NCBI GenBank assembly: GCA_022844565.1
Contig: JALHLK010000003.1
Coordinates: forward strand, 124,001 to 188,000
Direction of reading: 5' to 3'
Length of the DNA: 64,000 nt
Origin: Saprospiraceae bacterium
GTDB taxonomy: Bacteria; Bacteroidota; Bacteroidia; Chitinophagales; Saprospiraceae
This document shows, piece after piece, positions 28,556 to 38,478 of this stretch. The position numbers were made by a program, and so were the translations under genes. Within the stretch, counting starts at the first letter, position 1. The number at the start of each line of letters is the position of its first letter. The notes beneath the pieces are model-generated. The model worked only from the letters and a program-made list of their open reading frames with translations, was not told where the DNA came from and did not search any database.

Positions 28556-29323
28556 CTACATCTTCACAATATACCCCTCCATCTTATGCTCAGTTATCAA
28601 CTGATTGCGTAGTGCTTCCGCCTCACCCATTGTATTAAACTCACCTAACACCACTTTATATACGATGGAGTTGTTTTTGTAATCTTGTATGATCTGTGGT
28701 TGGTCTAGTAACTTAGGACCTAAATCGTTTACTAATTTATTAGCGCTTTCCTTTTTGGTGAAGACACCAAGTTGTAATTTGTAGATATGGTTTAAAGAGT
28801 TAAAATTTGAGTTGATCTCTTCTACAGTTAGATTGTCAGAATAGGTCTCGATATCTGTTTTTAGTTTAGGATTGGTGTTGGGTGCTGCTTTTTTAGCTGT
28901 ATTTGTCGAAGTTGATTTATGTTGTGTAAGAAGGGCTGACATTTTTGATACGCCAACAGTTTCCTCTAATCTTTCTATTACTCTACCATTTTTAAAAATA
29001 ATAATCGTAGGTAAGTACCTGACTTCGTATTTACTTTTCAATTCATAACCATCAAAATCGTCAATGTTTACTTTGATGGAAATATAGTCTTCTGTTAACA
29101 ATTTCTTTATCTCTTGGTCACTAAATGTTGTTTCATCCATCCATTTGCATGGGCCACACCAAGTAGCATAAAAATCAACCAAGAGCGGTTTGTTTTCTTT
29201 TTTAGAAATCTTCTCTGCTTCTTCAAAACTACTAATTCTAAATGGGGTTTCGTTTGCCCACAACACTGCGGAGAAAACCACAAAAAGTATTATCAATTTC
29301 GTTCTTTTTAGTACTTCAATCAT
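28556..29323 (-). CDS. Thioredoxin-fold protein with C-terminal SPOR-like domain
   Basis: LVDFYATWCGPCKWMDETTF thioredoxin motif; C-terminus YKLQLGVFTKKESANKLVNDLG...VYKVVLGEFNTMGEAEALRNQL SPOR-like. Confidence 0.88.
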   Translation of the reverse strand: MIEVLKRTKLIILFVVFSAVLWANETPFRISSFEEAEKISKKENKPLLVDFYATWCGPCKWMDETTFSDQEIKKLLTEDYISIKVNIDDFDGYELKSKYEVRYLPTIIIFKNGRVIERLEETVGVSKMSALLTQHKSTSTNTAKKAAPNTNPKLKTDIETYSDNLTVEEINSNFNSLNHIYKLQLGVFTKKESANKLVNDLGPKLLDQPQIIQDYKNNSIVYKVVLGEFNTMGEAEALRNQLITEHKMEGYIVKM

Positions 29324-29626
29324 TTCTTGTAAAGTATTAGGTACAAAACTAAAAAATATTTCTAAATATTGTTTATTGGGCTTGTATTTCTTTTGTTAAA
29401 CAATAGATAACAAATACCCAATAAACATATTAGACAATTTTTTAAATTGTATGGTTCTATTAATCAATGGTATATCTGCAATCATTGTGCCAAAATTAAA
29501 TTATTTAAAGAAATAATGTCATAAATAATTAACAATCAATGTAATAAAAATTATAATTATTTTTAAAGTGTTTATTTGGCCAATTTATTTATTGATGTAA
29601 TCTTGTGTCTTTTTGTACAAACAGCA

Positions 29627-29791
29627 CTAGTGCTCCGTCTAAATAAAAAATTAAATAATTTGTGGCTCTTTTTGAATATCTCTTCGTTAAAAAGCCTCGC
29701 TGAACTAGTCAGTTCAACTACGTTTTTCGCCTTGATCTATCCAAAAATAACTCACAACTTAATTTAAAAAATTAATTAGACGGAGCACTAG
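29627..29791. repeat. 165-bp palindromic element with perfect 16-bp terminal inverted repeats
   Basis: CTAGTGCTCCGTCTAA (29627-29642) and TTAGACGGAGCACTAG (29776-29791); apical hairpin TGAACT-AGTC-AGTTCA (29701-29716). Confidence 0.8.
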
Positions 29792-29861
29792 AGTTTACTT
29801 TTTAGACTAATTCCATAGATTTATCCATCATTTAATTTAACTTTGAGTAAAATTTTCACAA

Positions 29862-31163
29862 ATGATGTATCAACTTATATTTTTAATCATTCTTGGGTCT
29901 GTCTTTTATTTTGCTTTTGGTAAATATAAAGAGATTTATCAAAAAATTATGATGGGTAAACCTGAAGTCATAGTGGGTAATAAAGCTTGGAGATGGAAAA
30001 ATGTATTGTTGATCGCTTTTGGGCAAAAGAAAATGTTCAAAAATTGGATACCAGCAATCTTACACCTTTTTATTTATGTAGCCTTTTTGTTTACTCAAAT
30101 AGAATTGATCGAAATTATCATTGATGGTATATTTGGTACCCATAGGATTTTTGCCAACATATTGGGAGGTTTATATACATTAATTATTAACTCCATCGAA
30201 ATATTGTCATTTTTAGCTTTAATTGCAACTATTGCATTTTTATACAGAAGAAATATTTTGAAACTACCGCGATTTACGAAGAAAGAATTGCTTGGTTGGC
30301 CACAAAAAGACGCAAACTTGATTTTGATAGGCGAGATTTTCTTAGTCACGGGCATTTTTATGATGAATGGGGCTGATAGTGTTTTACAAAGTATAGGATC
30401 GGCTCATTACCCACAACTTGGATATATAGCAATCAGCTCTACTTTTGGACCTTTATTTTTTGGAGGCTTAGAAGAGGCGACTTTGATTTCGATAGAGCGG
30501 TTTGGTTGGTGGCTGCATGTGATGGTTGTTTTTGGTTTTATAGTTTACTTGCCTTATAGTAAACATTTACATATTTTCTTAGCTTTTCCAAATGTATATT
30601 TTACCAAACCAATTTCAAGAGGTGAAATGGAAAATATACCAGCAATAACCCATGAAGTAAAGTCCATGTTTGGTCTGGTGGAGGATTCTGGTGTGGTGAG
30701 TGACGAAATACCAACTTTTGGCTCAAAGGATATACCTGATCTTTCATGGAAAAATATATTAGAGGCATATACGTGTACCGAATGTGGTAGGTGTAGTGCA
30801 GAATGTCCCGCTAATGTTACTGGCAAATTGCTATCGCCCCGTAAAATCATGATGGATGTAAGAGATCGATCAACAGAATTGTACGCATTTTCTAAATCCA
30901 ACAATGGATCGCTAGACGATGGTAAATCCCTCTTTGACTACATAACCAAGGAGGAAATCAATGCATGTACAACTTGTAACGCTTGTGTCGAAGCTTGTCC
31001 TGTCTTGATCAATCCATTAGATATTATTTTACAATTGCGTAGATATCAAATACTGACTGAGTCATCCGGTCCCGCTGAATGGGTACCGATGTTCAATAGT
31101 TTAGAAAATAGCGGAGCAGTATGGCAAGTTCCTGGGGATAGGGATGCTTGGGTGAGGGAATAA
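29862..31163 (+). CDS. (Fe-S)-binding membrane oxidoreductase (heterodisulfide reductase-like, two 4Fe-4S motifs)
   Basis: N-terminal TM helices; CTECGRCSAECPAN and CTTCNACVEACPVLI ferredoxin motifs. Confidence 0.9.
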   Translation: MMYQLIFLIILGSVFYFAFGKYKEIYQKIMMGKPEVIVGNKAWRWKNVLLIAFGQKKMFKNWIPAILHLFIYVAFLFTQIELIEIIIDGIFGTHRIFANILGGLYTLIINSIEILSFLALIATIAFLYRRNILKLPRFTKKELLGWPQKDANLILIGEIFLVTGIFMMNGADSVLQSIGSAHYPQLGYIAISSTFGPLFFGGLEEATLISIERFGWWLHVMVVFGFIVYLPYSKHLHIFLAFPNVYFTKPISRGEMENIPAITHEVKSMFGLVEDSGVVSDEIPTFGSKDIPDLSWKNILEAYTCTECGRCSAECPANVTGKLLSPRKIMMDVRDRSTELYAFSKSNNGSLDDGKSLFDYITKEEINACTTCNACVEACPVLINPLDIILQLRRYQILTESSGPAEWVPMFNSLENSGAVWQVPGDRDAWVRE

Positions 31164-31283
31164 TATTTATCTGAATTTCACAATTTTTTCATTTTTCAAA
31201 AAATATCTACTTTTTTATCTCAAAGCTAAAAAAATAGTAGATATTCGTATTTTAATAATTTCTTAACAATTAAAAACAACAAA

Positions 31284-33995
31284 ATGAGTAAAATTTTTAC
31301 ATCAATTTTATCACTATTTGCCTTTTTGGCGATACAAGCACAAAATTCCACGATCTCGGGCGTAGTGCTCGATAAGGCTGGAACAGTGATCATAGGAGCC
31401 AATGTAACTGCTGGCTCTTCAAATACGGGTACAATTACTGATTTGGATGGGTCATATTCCTTAAAAGTGGCTCCAGGTACTTACAATGTAAATGTATCGT
31501 TCGTAGGGTATACCACCCAAACTATCAGTACTACAGTAGGTGACGGAGAAACCAAAGTAGTAAATTTCACACTAGAAGAAGATGCAATTGCACTTGGAGA
31601 TGTGGTTGTAGTAGGTACTAGAACTGCTCCAAGATCAAATACTACAAGTCCTTTACCTGTTGACGTTTTTACAGCTAAAGAACTTACTTCAACTGGTCAA
31701 AATTCATTTGATAAAGCTTTACAATATAGAGTACCATCATTCAACACTGTTCAGACACCAGTTAATGATGCTACTTCGCTCCTAGATCCCTATGAAATAA
31801 GAAATATGGGCCCAAGTAGAACTTTGATTTTAATAAACGGAAAGAGAAAAAATATGTCAGCACTGGTATATACGCAAACCTCTCCAGGCCGAGGAGAAAC
31901 TGGGGCAGATATATCAGCTATTCCTACCGAAGCTATTAAACGAGTAGAAATATTGAGAGATGGAGCTTCGGCTCAGTATGGTTCTGATGCGATCGCTGGA
32001 GTTATGAATATTATTTTAAAAGATGACTACGAAGGTGGCTCATTTACTTTAAATACAGGAATCACACATAAAGGTGATGGGGAAACTTTTGGTATAACAT
32101 TAAATCAAGGGGCTAAGATTGGTTCTAAAGGCTTTATAAACTATACAGCTAATTTTGGAAGAGTTGGATTAGCCAACAGACCAGGTATCCTAAGTGTGAA
32201 GGACGAAGCTGCTTATTGGGGCGTTTCAGAAGCAGTTACAAAGAAGTTTTTAGATAAATTTCCAGATGGAAACCACGTAAATGGATCACCAGAAACAAAA
32301 TCTGCGAAGTTTTCTGTAAACGGAGGTGCTGAAATCACCGCTTCCACTAGTATGTATGCTAATGCTGCATATGTGTACAAAAAAGTGAATAGTTTTGCAA
32401 ATTATCGTGCGCCTTATTGGGTAGACACAGATTTTGGTCTACTTACACCGCCTGGACAAGATTATATTGGATACTCACCGACATTTGATGGGGATTTAAA
32501 TGACTACAACGGTACAATCGGATTCTTAAATGAAAAGAATGGTTGGAAAACGGATGTCAGTTTTACTACAGGAGGTAATTCACAAATATACAATGTAGTA
32601 AATACCTATAATAGATCATTGGGTGCAGCTTCTCCAATAGAATTTAAACCAGGTGGTTATAAGTTTAATCATAATGTAGGTAACATTGATATTTCTAAAC
32701 TATTAAGCGACAAAGTATCTTTTGCATTTGGATCAGAGGTAAGGGTTGAAAACTTTGAAATACTTGCTGGTGATGAAGCGTCTTACATCAAAGGCCCTTT
32801 GGATGCTCCTGCTGGTGCTAACTCTTTTCCTGGTACAAGACCAGAAAATTCAGGATTATTTACAAGATTTAACCTCGGTGCCTATGCAGATTTTAACTTT
32901 GACTTGACTGATGATTTCTTAGTTGCACTTACTGGCCGTTTAGAAAATTATTCAGATTTTGGAAATGCATTTGTATGGAAGGCTTCTTCAAGATACAAAT
33001 TCAATGACGATAAAGTTACTTTAAGAGCTTCTGCATCTACTGGCTTTAGAGCACCAACATTGCACCAATTAAATCTACAAACTACTCAAGCTTCTTTTGT
33101 AGATGGGGTAATAAAAGAAACTGGGATTTTTAGAAATGGATCAGCACAGATCAAACAATTAGGAGTTCCTACATTAACACCAGAAAAATCATTCAACTTT
33201 ACAGCTGGTCTAGGATTTAGACCAAGTTCAGATCTTACTTTCACAATAGATTACTATAATATCACAGTGAATGATAGAATTTTACTTTCATCAGTCATCA
33301 GACCTACAGGCAATGCGAGTAATCCATTAGACAAAATTTTAACTACCAATGAAGTAGCTGGTATTCAATTCTTTACTAATGGTATTAACACAAGAACTTC
33401 AGGTATTGACCTAGTGCTCGGTTATAAAGGCTTAAGTATAGGAGATCGACCATTAGGAGTAAACTTGTCAGGTAACTATACCATTGGGAATGAAAAACTA
33501 GAGTTGAATGAACCTAAAATAATTTCTGACGCTAAAAAATCTATTTTTGATCCAACGCAAGAATCTTTAATGTTGACTTCAAGACCTCAATACAAGGTAA
33601 TATTGGGATTAGATTATAATGTAGGAAAGATTGGGTTTAGTTTAAATAATACTTTATTTGGTCCAACTAAATTCAGATTAGCAGACTTTTCGTCTACAAC
33701 AGATTTAGAGCAACAATTCAAACCAAAAGTAGTAACAGATTTAGGTATTACCTATTCTGTGTCTGATAAAACGACAATAAATTTTAATATTAGTAATTTG
33801 TTTAATGTTTTACCTGAATACGAAGTGGTAGGTCTTACAGCTGCTGGAAAAGCTATTGTTAATAATCCTGAAGCTTTAAAAACAGAAATCTCAAACATTT
33901 CTTTTAATGGAAGATACCCTGTTACTGCGTACGATGGTAGCCATTTTAGTCAACTAGGTGCAATATTTAACCTTGCTCTTAATTTTAAATTTTAA
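31284..33995 (+). CDS. TonB-dependent receptor with carboxypeptidase-regulatory-like N-terminal domain
   Basis: SGVVLDKAGTVIIGANVTAGSSNTGTITDLDGSYSLKV; plug region PYEIRNMGPSRTLILINGKR...GASAQYGSDAIAGVMNIILK; 903 aa. Confidence 0.95.
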   Translation: MSKIFTSILSLFAFLAIQAQNSTISGVVLDKAGTVIIGANVTAGSSNTGTITDLDGSYSLKVAPGTYNVNVSFVGYTTQTISTTVGDGETKVVNFTLEEDAIALGDVVVVGTRTAPRSNTTSPLPVDVFTAKELTSTGQNSFDKALQYRVPSFNTVQTPVNDATSLLDPYEIRNMGPSRTLILINGKRKNMSALVYTQTSPGRGETGADISAIPTEAIKRVEILRDGASAQYGSDAIAGVMNIILKDDYEGGSFTLNTGITHKGDGETFGITLNQGAKIGSKGFINYTANFGRVGLANRPGILSVKDEAAYWGVSEAVTKKFLDKFPDGNHVNGSPETKSAKFSVNGGAEITASTSMYANAAYVYKKVNSFANYRAPYWVDTDFGLLTPPGQDYIGYSPTFDGDLNDYNGTIGFLNEKNGWKTDVSFTTGGNSQIYNVVNTYNRSLGAASPIEFKPGGYKFNHNVGNIDISKLLSDKVSFAFGSEVRVENFEILAGDEASYIKGPLDAPAGANSFPGTRPENSGLFTRFNLGAYADFNFDLTDDFLVALTGRLENYSDFGNAFVWKASSRYKFNDDKVTLRASASTGFRAPTLHQLNLQTTQASFVDGVIKETGIFRNGSAQIKQLGVPTLTPEKSFNFTAGLGFRPSSDLTFTIDYYNITVNDRILLSSVIRPTGNASNPLDKILTTNEVAGIQFFTNGINTRTSGIDLVLGYKGLSIGDRPLGVNLSGNYTIGNEKLELNEPKIISDAKKSIFDPTQESLMLTSRPQYKVILGLDYNVGKIGFSLNNTLFGPTKFRLADFSSTTDLEQQFKPKVVTDLGITYSVSDKTTINFNISNLFNVLPEYEVVGLTAAGKAIVNNPEALKTEISNISFNGRYPVTAYDGSHFSQLGAIFNLALNFKF

Positions 33996-34036
33996 AACTT
34001 AATTGTTGAAGGGCCTTCCCTTTGATTAATATATTT

Positions 34037-34071
34037 GAAAAGCCTGAGATGCATAAATTCTCAGGCTTTTC
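34037..34071 (+). terminator. Rho-independent-like terminator after the TonB receptor
   Basis: GAAAAGCCTGAGA (34037-34049)/TCTCAGGCTTTTC (34059-34071). Confidence 0.75.
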
Positions 34072-34103
34072 TATTTCTTAAATGCTTCATTGGTTTTCAA
34101 ATT

Positions 34104-34343
34104 ATCCCAGATTAAGCATTAGAAATGAACTGCAAGAAAATTATGCTTCATATTAGTTTCAGTACTCAATTTTCCGTCCTCTATGGCTTATGAACCATTT
34201 AGAATAGAAATAGCTAAAATCCAGTTGGTTTTAGTTCGCAGCTAAATTGATATTTCGGATATCAATTTTTTACGCTGCTCATGTGCTTCACTACTATTTT
34301 GCCAAATTTCCTTTCGAATAAAGTCTAATGCTTAATCTGGGAT
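34104..34343. repeat. 240-bp palindromic element with perfect 20-bp terminal inverted repeats
   Basis: ATCCCAGATTAAGCATTAGA (34104-34123) and TCTAATGCTTAATCTGGGAT (34324-34343); internal hairpin AATTGATAT-TTCGG-ATATCAATT (34245-34267). Confidence 0.85.
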
Positions 34344-34459
34344 TATAATAATATAAAATCGTTTTCTTTCAATAGTTTCATCACTATTATCGTTACAGAT
34401 ACAACCTTACATCTACTAATTAAAATATTTTTTAATATATTTGCCTTTGAAATCTAAAA

Positions 34460-35239
34460 ATGGGTATGTCTCAGTTACTTAAAGTTGTTTGTTGTCTTTT
34501 TACAGGAGTTTTGTTTTTTACAGGGTGTAGATCTTCTAAAATTAAAACTTATGATGGTCCAGCACCTGAAAGAACGCAAAGTGAAGTGCTATCTCTAATT
34601 AAAAAAAATTCAATAAATTATAATTTTTACACAGCGAAAATAGGAGGTGACGTTGACACAGATGATTTTGAGATATCGGTCAATATCAATCTTTGGCTTA
34701 AAAGGGATAATTACATTTTTACTACTTTTAAGAAATTAAATATTGAAGCGGCCCGATCGTATATAACTAAAGATTCTATTTATATCATCAATAGATTACA
34801 GAGGTATTATCAAGCTGAAAAGTTAGGCAGTATATGGAAAATGATCAATCTACAAATGCCCCTTTGGCAGATGCAAGACTTAATCGTAGGTAATCAAATT
34901 GTGCCTTTTGAAGACGATATACTAACGTTTGGAAGAGAAGGAAACGATTACAAATTGGCATTTTTATACGATAACAATGAGGCATTTTATACCATAGACG
35001 GATATACAGGATTAGTAAAGGAGGTCAAAATGGTAAGCCAAAATTATGGTGAAGTGACAGCAATCTATGATGACTTTAGAAGTACAAATGGGGTAAAACG
35101 TCCTTATAAAAATACGTTGATTGTGAAAAGTCCAGATATCAATGCGAAAGTGGTATTAAATATCAAGGAAATCGTGTGGAATAAAGATACCAATATTCAC
35201 TTTACTATACCGACGAGATATGAGAGGGTTAGGTTATAG
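34460..35239 (+). CDS. DUF4292 domain-containing lipoprotein
   Basis: FTGCRSSKIKTYDGPAPERTQSEVLSLIKKNSINYNFYTAKIGGDVD...; lipobox; upstream of EnvC-like gene. Confidence 0.85.
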   Translation: MGMSQLLKVVCCLFTGVLFFTGCRSSKIKTYDGPAPERTQSEVLSLIKKNSINYNFYTAKIGGDVDTDDFEISVNINLWLKRDNYIFTTFKKLNIEAARSYITKDSIYIINRLQRYYQAEKLGSIWKMINLQMPLWQMQDLIVGNQIVPFEDDILTFGREGNDYKLAFLYDNNEAFYTIDGYTGLVKEVKMVSQNYGEVTAIYDDFRSTNGVKRPYKNTLIVKSPDINAKVVLNIKEIVWNKDTNIHFTIPTRYERVRL

Positions 35240-36509
35240 TTTAATTTTTGTGATTTGCATGGTATCAGCTCAAAATGTATCTGGGCAGACGAAGGAACAA
35301 CTCGAGAAAGAGCGTGCAAAGATCATAAGAGAAATAGAAAAGACCAATTCATTCCTAAAAACTACAAAAAAAAATAAAGAGCTTACCGTAAAAGAATTGA
35401 AAGCAACTGTTGATCTAGTAGATAATAGAAAAAAACTGGCAGCTAACATCAAATCTGAGATAAATTCTGCTGATAAATCCATTAAAAATATTAATTCTGA
35501 AATAGACTCTCTTGCAAAAAACTATACGACAATCAAGTCTCAATATGAGCGCTATCTTCAGCGGTATTATACTTATGACTTGGCTAATAATCGGGTCGTT
35601 TACCTTCTTTCATCACAAAGTCTTAATGCATTCCTACTCAGATGGAGGTATATTGAGCAGTTTAATGCTTTTAAAAACCAAAAGCAAATAGAAATTAAGT
35701 CAATACGTGAGCAATTGGGCGATAAACTTGTCAAAATTGACTCAATAAAACAAACCAAATCCTCCTTGCTGGTCGAAGAGGTAGCAACTTTAAAGAAGTT
35801 GGAGCAGGACAAAAAGAAGAAAGACGAGGTACTTCGTAGAATCTCAGATAAAGAAAAAAACTTATTAGCAGACCTAACCGAAAAACAGAAACAAAGGGAA
35901 AAACTCAATGTTGCCATAGAACGAGTGATCATAGAGCAAATAAGGCTTGCAGAAGCTGCTGCTAAAAAGGCTGCGGAATCACTTGCTGCAAGAGAAAGCA
36001 AAGAAAAAGCAAGTTCTGTGAATAGTAGCAGTACAAATAGTAAAAGCACCCTTTCAAAAGAAGAAGTATTATCAACAGAAGCAAAGGCTTTATCCAATAA
36101 TTTTTCAGATAATAAATCACGTCTACCATGGCCAATTTCTTCTGGCTCTGTCTCTTCTCGATTTGGTAATCAGCCCCATCCCACGATTCCGGATCTTGTG
36201 ATCAATAATAATGGAATCGATATACGAAGTGCCAAACCACAAACCGTACAAAGTGTGTTTGAAGGCGAAGTGATTAGTGTCAATAATTACTTAGGTGATA
36301 TTAAATATATGGTCATCGTTAAGCATGGGCAATTCTTTACCGTTTACTCTCATATGGAATCAGCAAGTGTATCAAAAGGTCAGAAGGTAAAAACGGGTGA
36401 TGCAGTAGGTACTTCTTCATTAAATGACGAAGGTATGGCAGAAGTGCACTTCGAGCTATGGAAAGATAAGAATAAGCAAAATCCCGAATCTTGGTTGAGA
36501 AGAAAATAG
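35220..36509 (+). CDS. Murein hydrolase activator EnvC-like / M23 peptidase
   Basis: Coiled-coil N-terminus; C-terminal LPWPISSGSVSSRFGNQPHPTIPDLVINNNGIDIRS...VKHGQFFTVYSHMESASVSKGQKV LytM domain. Confidence 0.92.
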   Translation: MRGLGYSLIFVICMVSAQNVSGQTKEQLEKERAKIIREIEKTNSFLKTTKKNKELTVKELKATVDLVDNRKKLAANIKSEINSADKSIKNINSEIDSLAKNYTTIKSQYERYLQRYYTYDLANNRVVYLLSSQSLNAFLLRWRYIEQFNAFKNQKQIEIKSIREQLGDKLVKIDSIKQTKSSLLVEEVATLKKLEQDKKKKDEVLRRISDKEKNLLADLTEKQKQREKLNVAIERVIIEQIRLAEAAAKKAAESLAARESKEKASSVNSSSTNSKSTLSKEEVLSTEAKALSNNFSDNKSRLPWPISSGSVSSRFGNQPHPTIPDLVINNNGIDIRSAKPQTVQSVFEGEVISVNNYLGDIKYMVIVKHGQFFTVYSHMESASVSKGQKVKTGDAVGTSSLNDEGMAEVHFELWKDKNKQNPESWLRRK

Positions 36510-36510
36510 C

Positions 36511-37455
36511 ATGCCTACAGTTCAAAACAAACAATTCATAACAAAATTTGTCAAAGATCAAGCTTTGGAATTAGGCTTTATGGGTGTAGCCATTGCAAAG
36601 GCGGAGTTTATGGAACCTGAAGCAAGAAGATTGGAAGATTGGTTAAATCAGGGCTTAAATGGGACCATGGAATATATGTCCAATCATTTTGACTTAAGGG
36701 TTGATCCTACAAAATTGGTGCCCGATGCAAAAAGTGTCATATCATTGATGTACAACTATTATACAGAGGTCAGTCAGGCAGATCTAGAGGCACCTAAGTT
36801 ATCCATGTATGCTTTGGGTAAAGATTATCACAAGGTGGTAAGAAAAAAGTTGAAGCTTTTATTTCAAAAAATAGAGGAAAAGGTAGGTAAGGTAGAAGGT
36901 CGTTGCTTTGTAGATTCTGCACCAGTATTGGAGAGAGATTGGGCAAAAAGAAGTGGTCTTGGATGGAGCGGTAAAAATACGTTGACCATCAATCCAAAAA
37001 TGGGTTCTTATTTTTTCTTGGCGGAGATCATTTGCGACATGGATTTGGAATATGATTTGCCCATTAAAGATTATTGTGGTACATGTACTCGATGTATAGA
37101 GGCTTGCCCTACAGAGGCTATCTCACCGAGTGGGTACTTGTTAGATAGTAATAAGTGTATTTCTTATTTAACGATAGAAAGAAAAGATGATATACCGCAA
37201 GAGTTTAAAGATAAAATGGGAGGATTTATGTATGGATGTGATATCTGTCAACAAGTCTGCCCGTGGAATCGATTTAGTCAAACTCATGCTGATCCTAACT
37301 TTACACCTAAGCAAGAAATAGTACAAATGAGCAAAAATGATTGGCAAGCATTAGAAGAAACTACCTTTAATATTTTATTTGAAGGCTCTGCTGTCAAAAG
37401 GACAAAATTCAAAGGCCTTAAAAGAAATATCAAATTCTTAACAGGGGGTGAATGA
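36511..37455 (+). CDS. queG: Epoxyqueuosine reductase
   Basis: FMGVAIAKAEFMEPEARRLEDWLNQGLNGTMEYM...DSAPVLERDWAKRSGLGWSGKNTL...CGTCTRCIEACPTEAI...CDICQQVCPWN. Confidence 0.96.
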   Translation: MPTVQNKQFITKFVKDQALELGFMGVAIAKAEFMEPEARRLEDWLNQGLNGTMEYMSNHFDLRVDPTKLVPDAKSVISLMYNYYTEVSQADLEAPKLSMYALGKDYHKVVRKKLKLLFQKIEEKVGKVEGRCFVDSAPVLERDWAKRSGLGWSGKNTLTINPKMGSYFFLAEIICDMDLEYDLPIKDYCGTCTRCIEACPTEAISPSGYLLDSNKCISYLTIERKDDIPQEFKDKMGGFMYGCDICQQVCPWNRFSQTHADPNFTPKQEIVQMSKNDWQALEETTFNILFEGSAVKRTKFKGLKRNIKFLTGGE

Positions 37456-37506
37456 TTAAATTTCTAATAGTTACTTATCTTTGGATTTTATGAATCACTA
37501 AAAAAT

Positions 37507-38478
37507 ATGTACGATATAGCAATCATAGGTGGAGGCCCAACGGGAATAGCATGTGCTATATCAGCCAAAAAAGCTGGATTGTCTTGTGTTATTTTAGAAA
37601 AAGGGGTTTTGGTCAATTCAATTTTTCATTTTCCTACTAATATGACTTTTTTTTCAACCTCCCTTAAATTAGAAATAGGAGAAATTCCATTTATTTCCAA
37701 TAATGATAAGCCTACAAGAGCAGAAGCACTCGAGTATTATCGTAGACTAGCGGAGTTTTATAAACTGGAGATTCGATATAAGACCCAAGTTTTAGCTTTA
37801 AAGCGACAAGAACAGAAATATGCCATCGAAACCAATAAAGGGACAGTCGAAGCACAAAGTATCATTGTAGCTACAGGATATTATGGCAAAGTACGATTAT
37901 TACATGTAGAAGGAGAAAATCTACCAAAAGTAAAACATTATTATGACGAAGCTCATCACTATATTGGACAAAACATTGTAGTGATAGGTGGTGCAAATAG
38001 TGCATGTGATGTTGCCCTTGAGACATGGACCAAGGGTGCGAAGGTGACCATGGTAGTACGCGAAGCCAACTTGTACCAAAATGTAAAATATTGGATATTG
38101 CCCAATGTAGAAAATAGAATAAAGGAAGGTTCTATTAAAGCTTATTTTAACAGCGAGGTGGTCAAAATCACAGAAAGTGACGTAGAAATAAATACTCCAG
38201 ACGGTAAAGTTACCATTCCTAATGATTATGTACTGGCCATGACAGGTTACTTGCCGGACTATGATTTTTTATCTTCTATTGGAATTGTAATTGAAAATAA
38301 TGAGATGAAGACTCCTCTATATAATCCCAAAACTTTTGAAACAAATCTCTCAAATGTCTATGTTGCGGGAGTTATCAATGCAGGGATGGCTACCAGTAAA
38401 TTGTTTATAGAAAATACAAGACATCACGGTGAAGTAATAATTGAAGATATTTTATCAAAGAAAACAAAGGAAGAATGA
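37507..38478 (+). CDS. YpdA-family putative bacillithiol disulfide reductase
   Basis: DIAIIGGGPTGIACAISAKKAGLSCVILEKG...FPTNMTFFSTS...IVVIGGANSACDVALE; two Rossmann motifs. Confidence 0.92.
   Translation: MYDIAIIGGGPTGIACAISAKKAGLSCVILEKGVLVNSIFHFPTNMTFFSTSLKLEIGEIPFISNNDKPTRAEALEYYRRLAEFYKLEIRYKTQVLALKRQEQKYAIETNKGTVEAQSIIVATGYYGKVRLLHVEGENLPKVKHYYDEAHHYIGQNIVVIGGANSACDVALETWTKGAKVTMVVREANLYQNVKYWILPNVENRIKEGSIKAYFNSEVVKITESDVEINTPDGKVTIPNDYVLAMTGYLPDYDFLSSIGIVIENNEMKTPLYNPKTFETNLSNVYVAGVINAGMATSKLFIENTRHHGEVIIEDILSKKTKEE

Noticed and set aside
35600-36097. Minus-strand Ser/Leu/Phe-rich ORF of 165 aa
   Set aside because: Shadow ORF of the lysine/glutamate-rich coiled-coil region of the EnvC-like gene.
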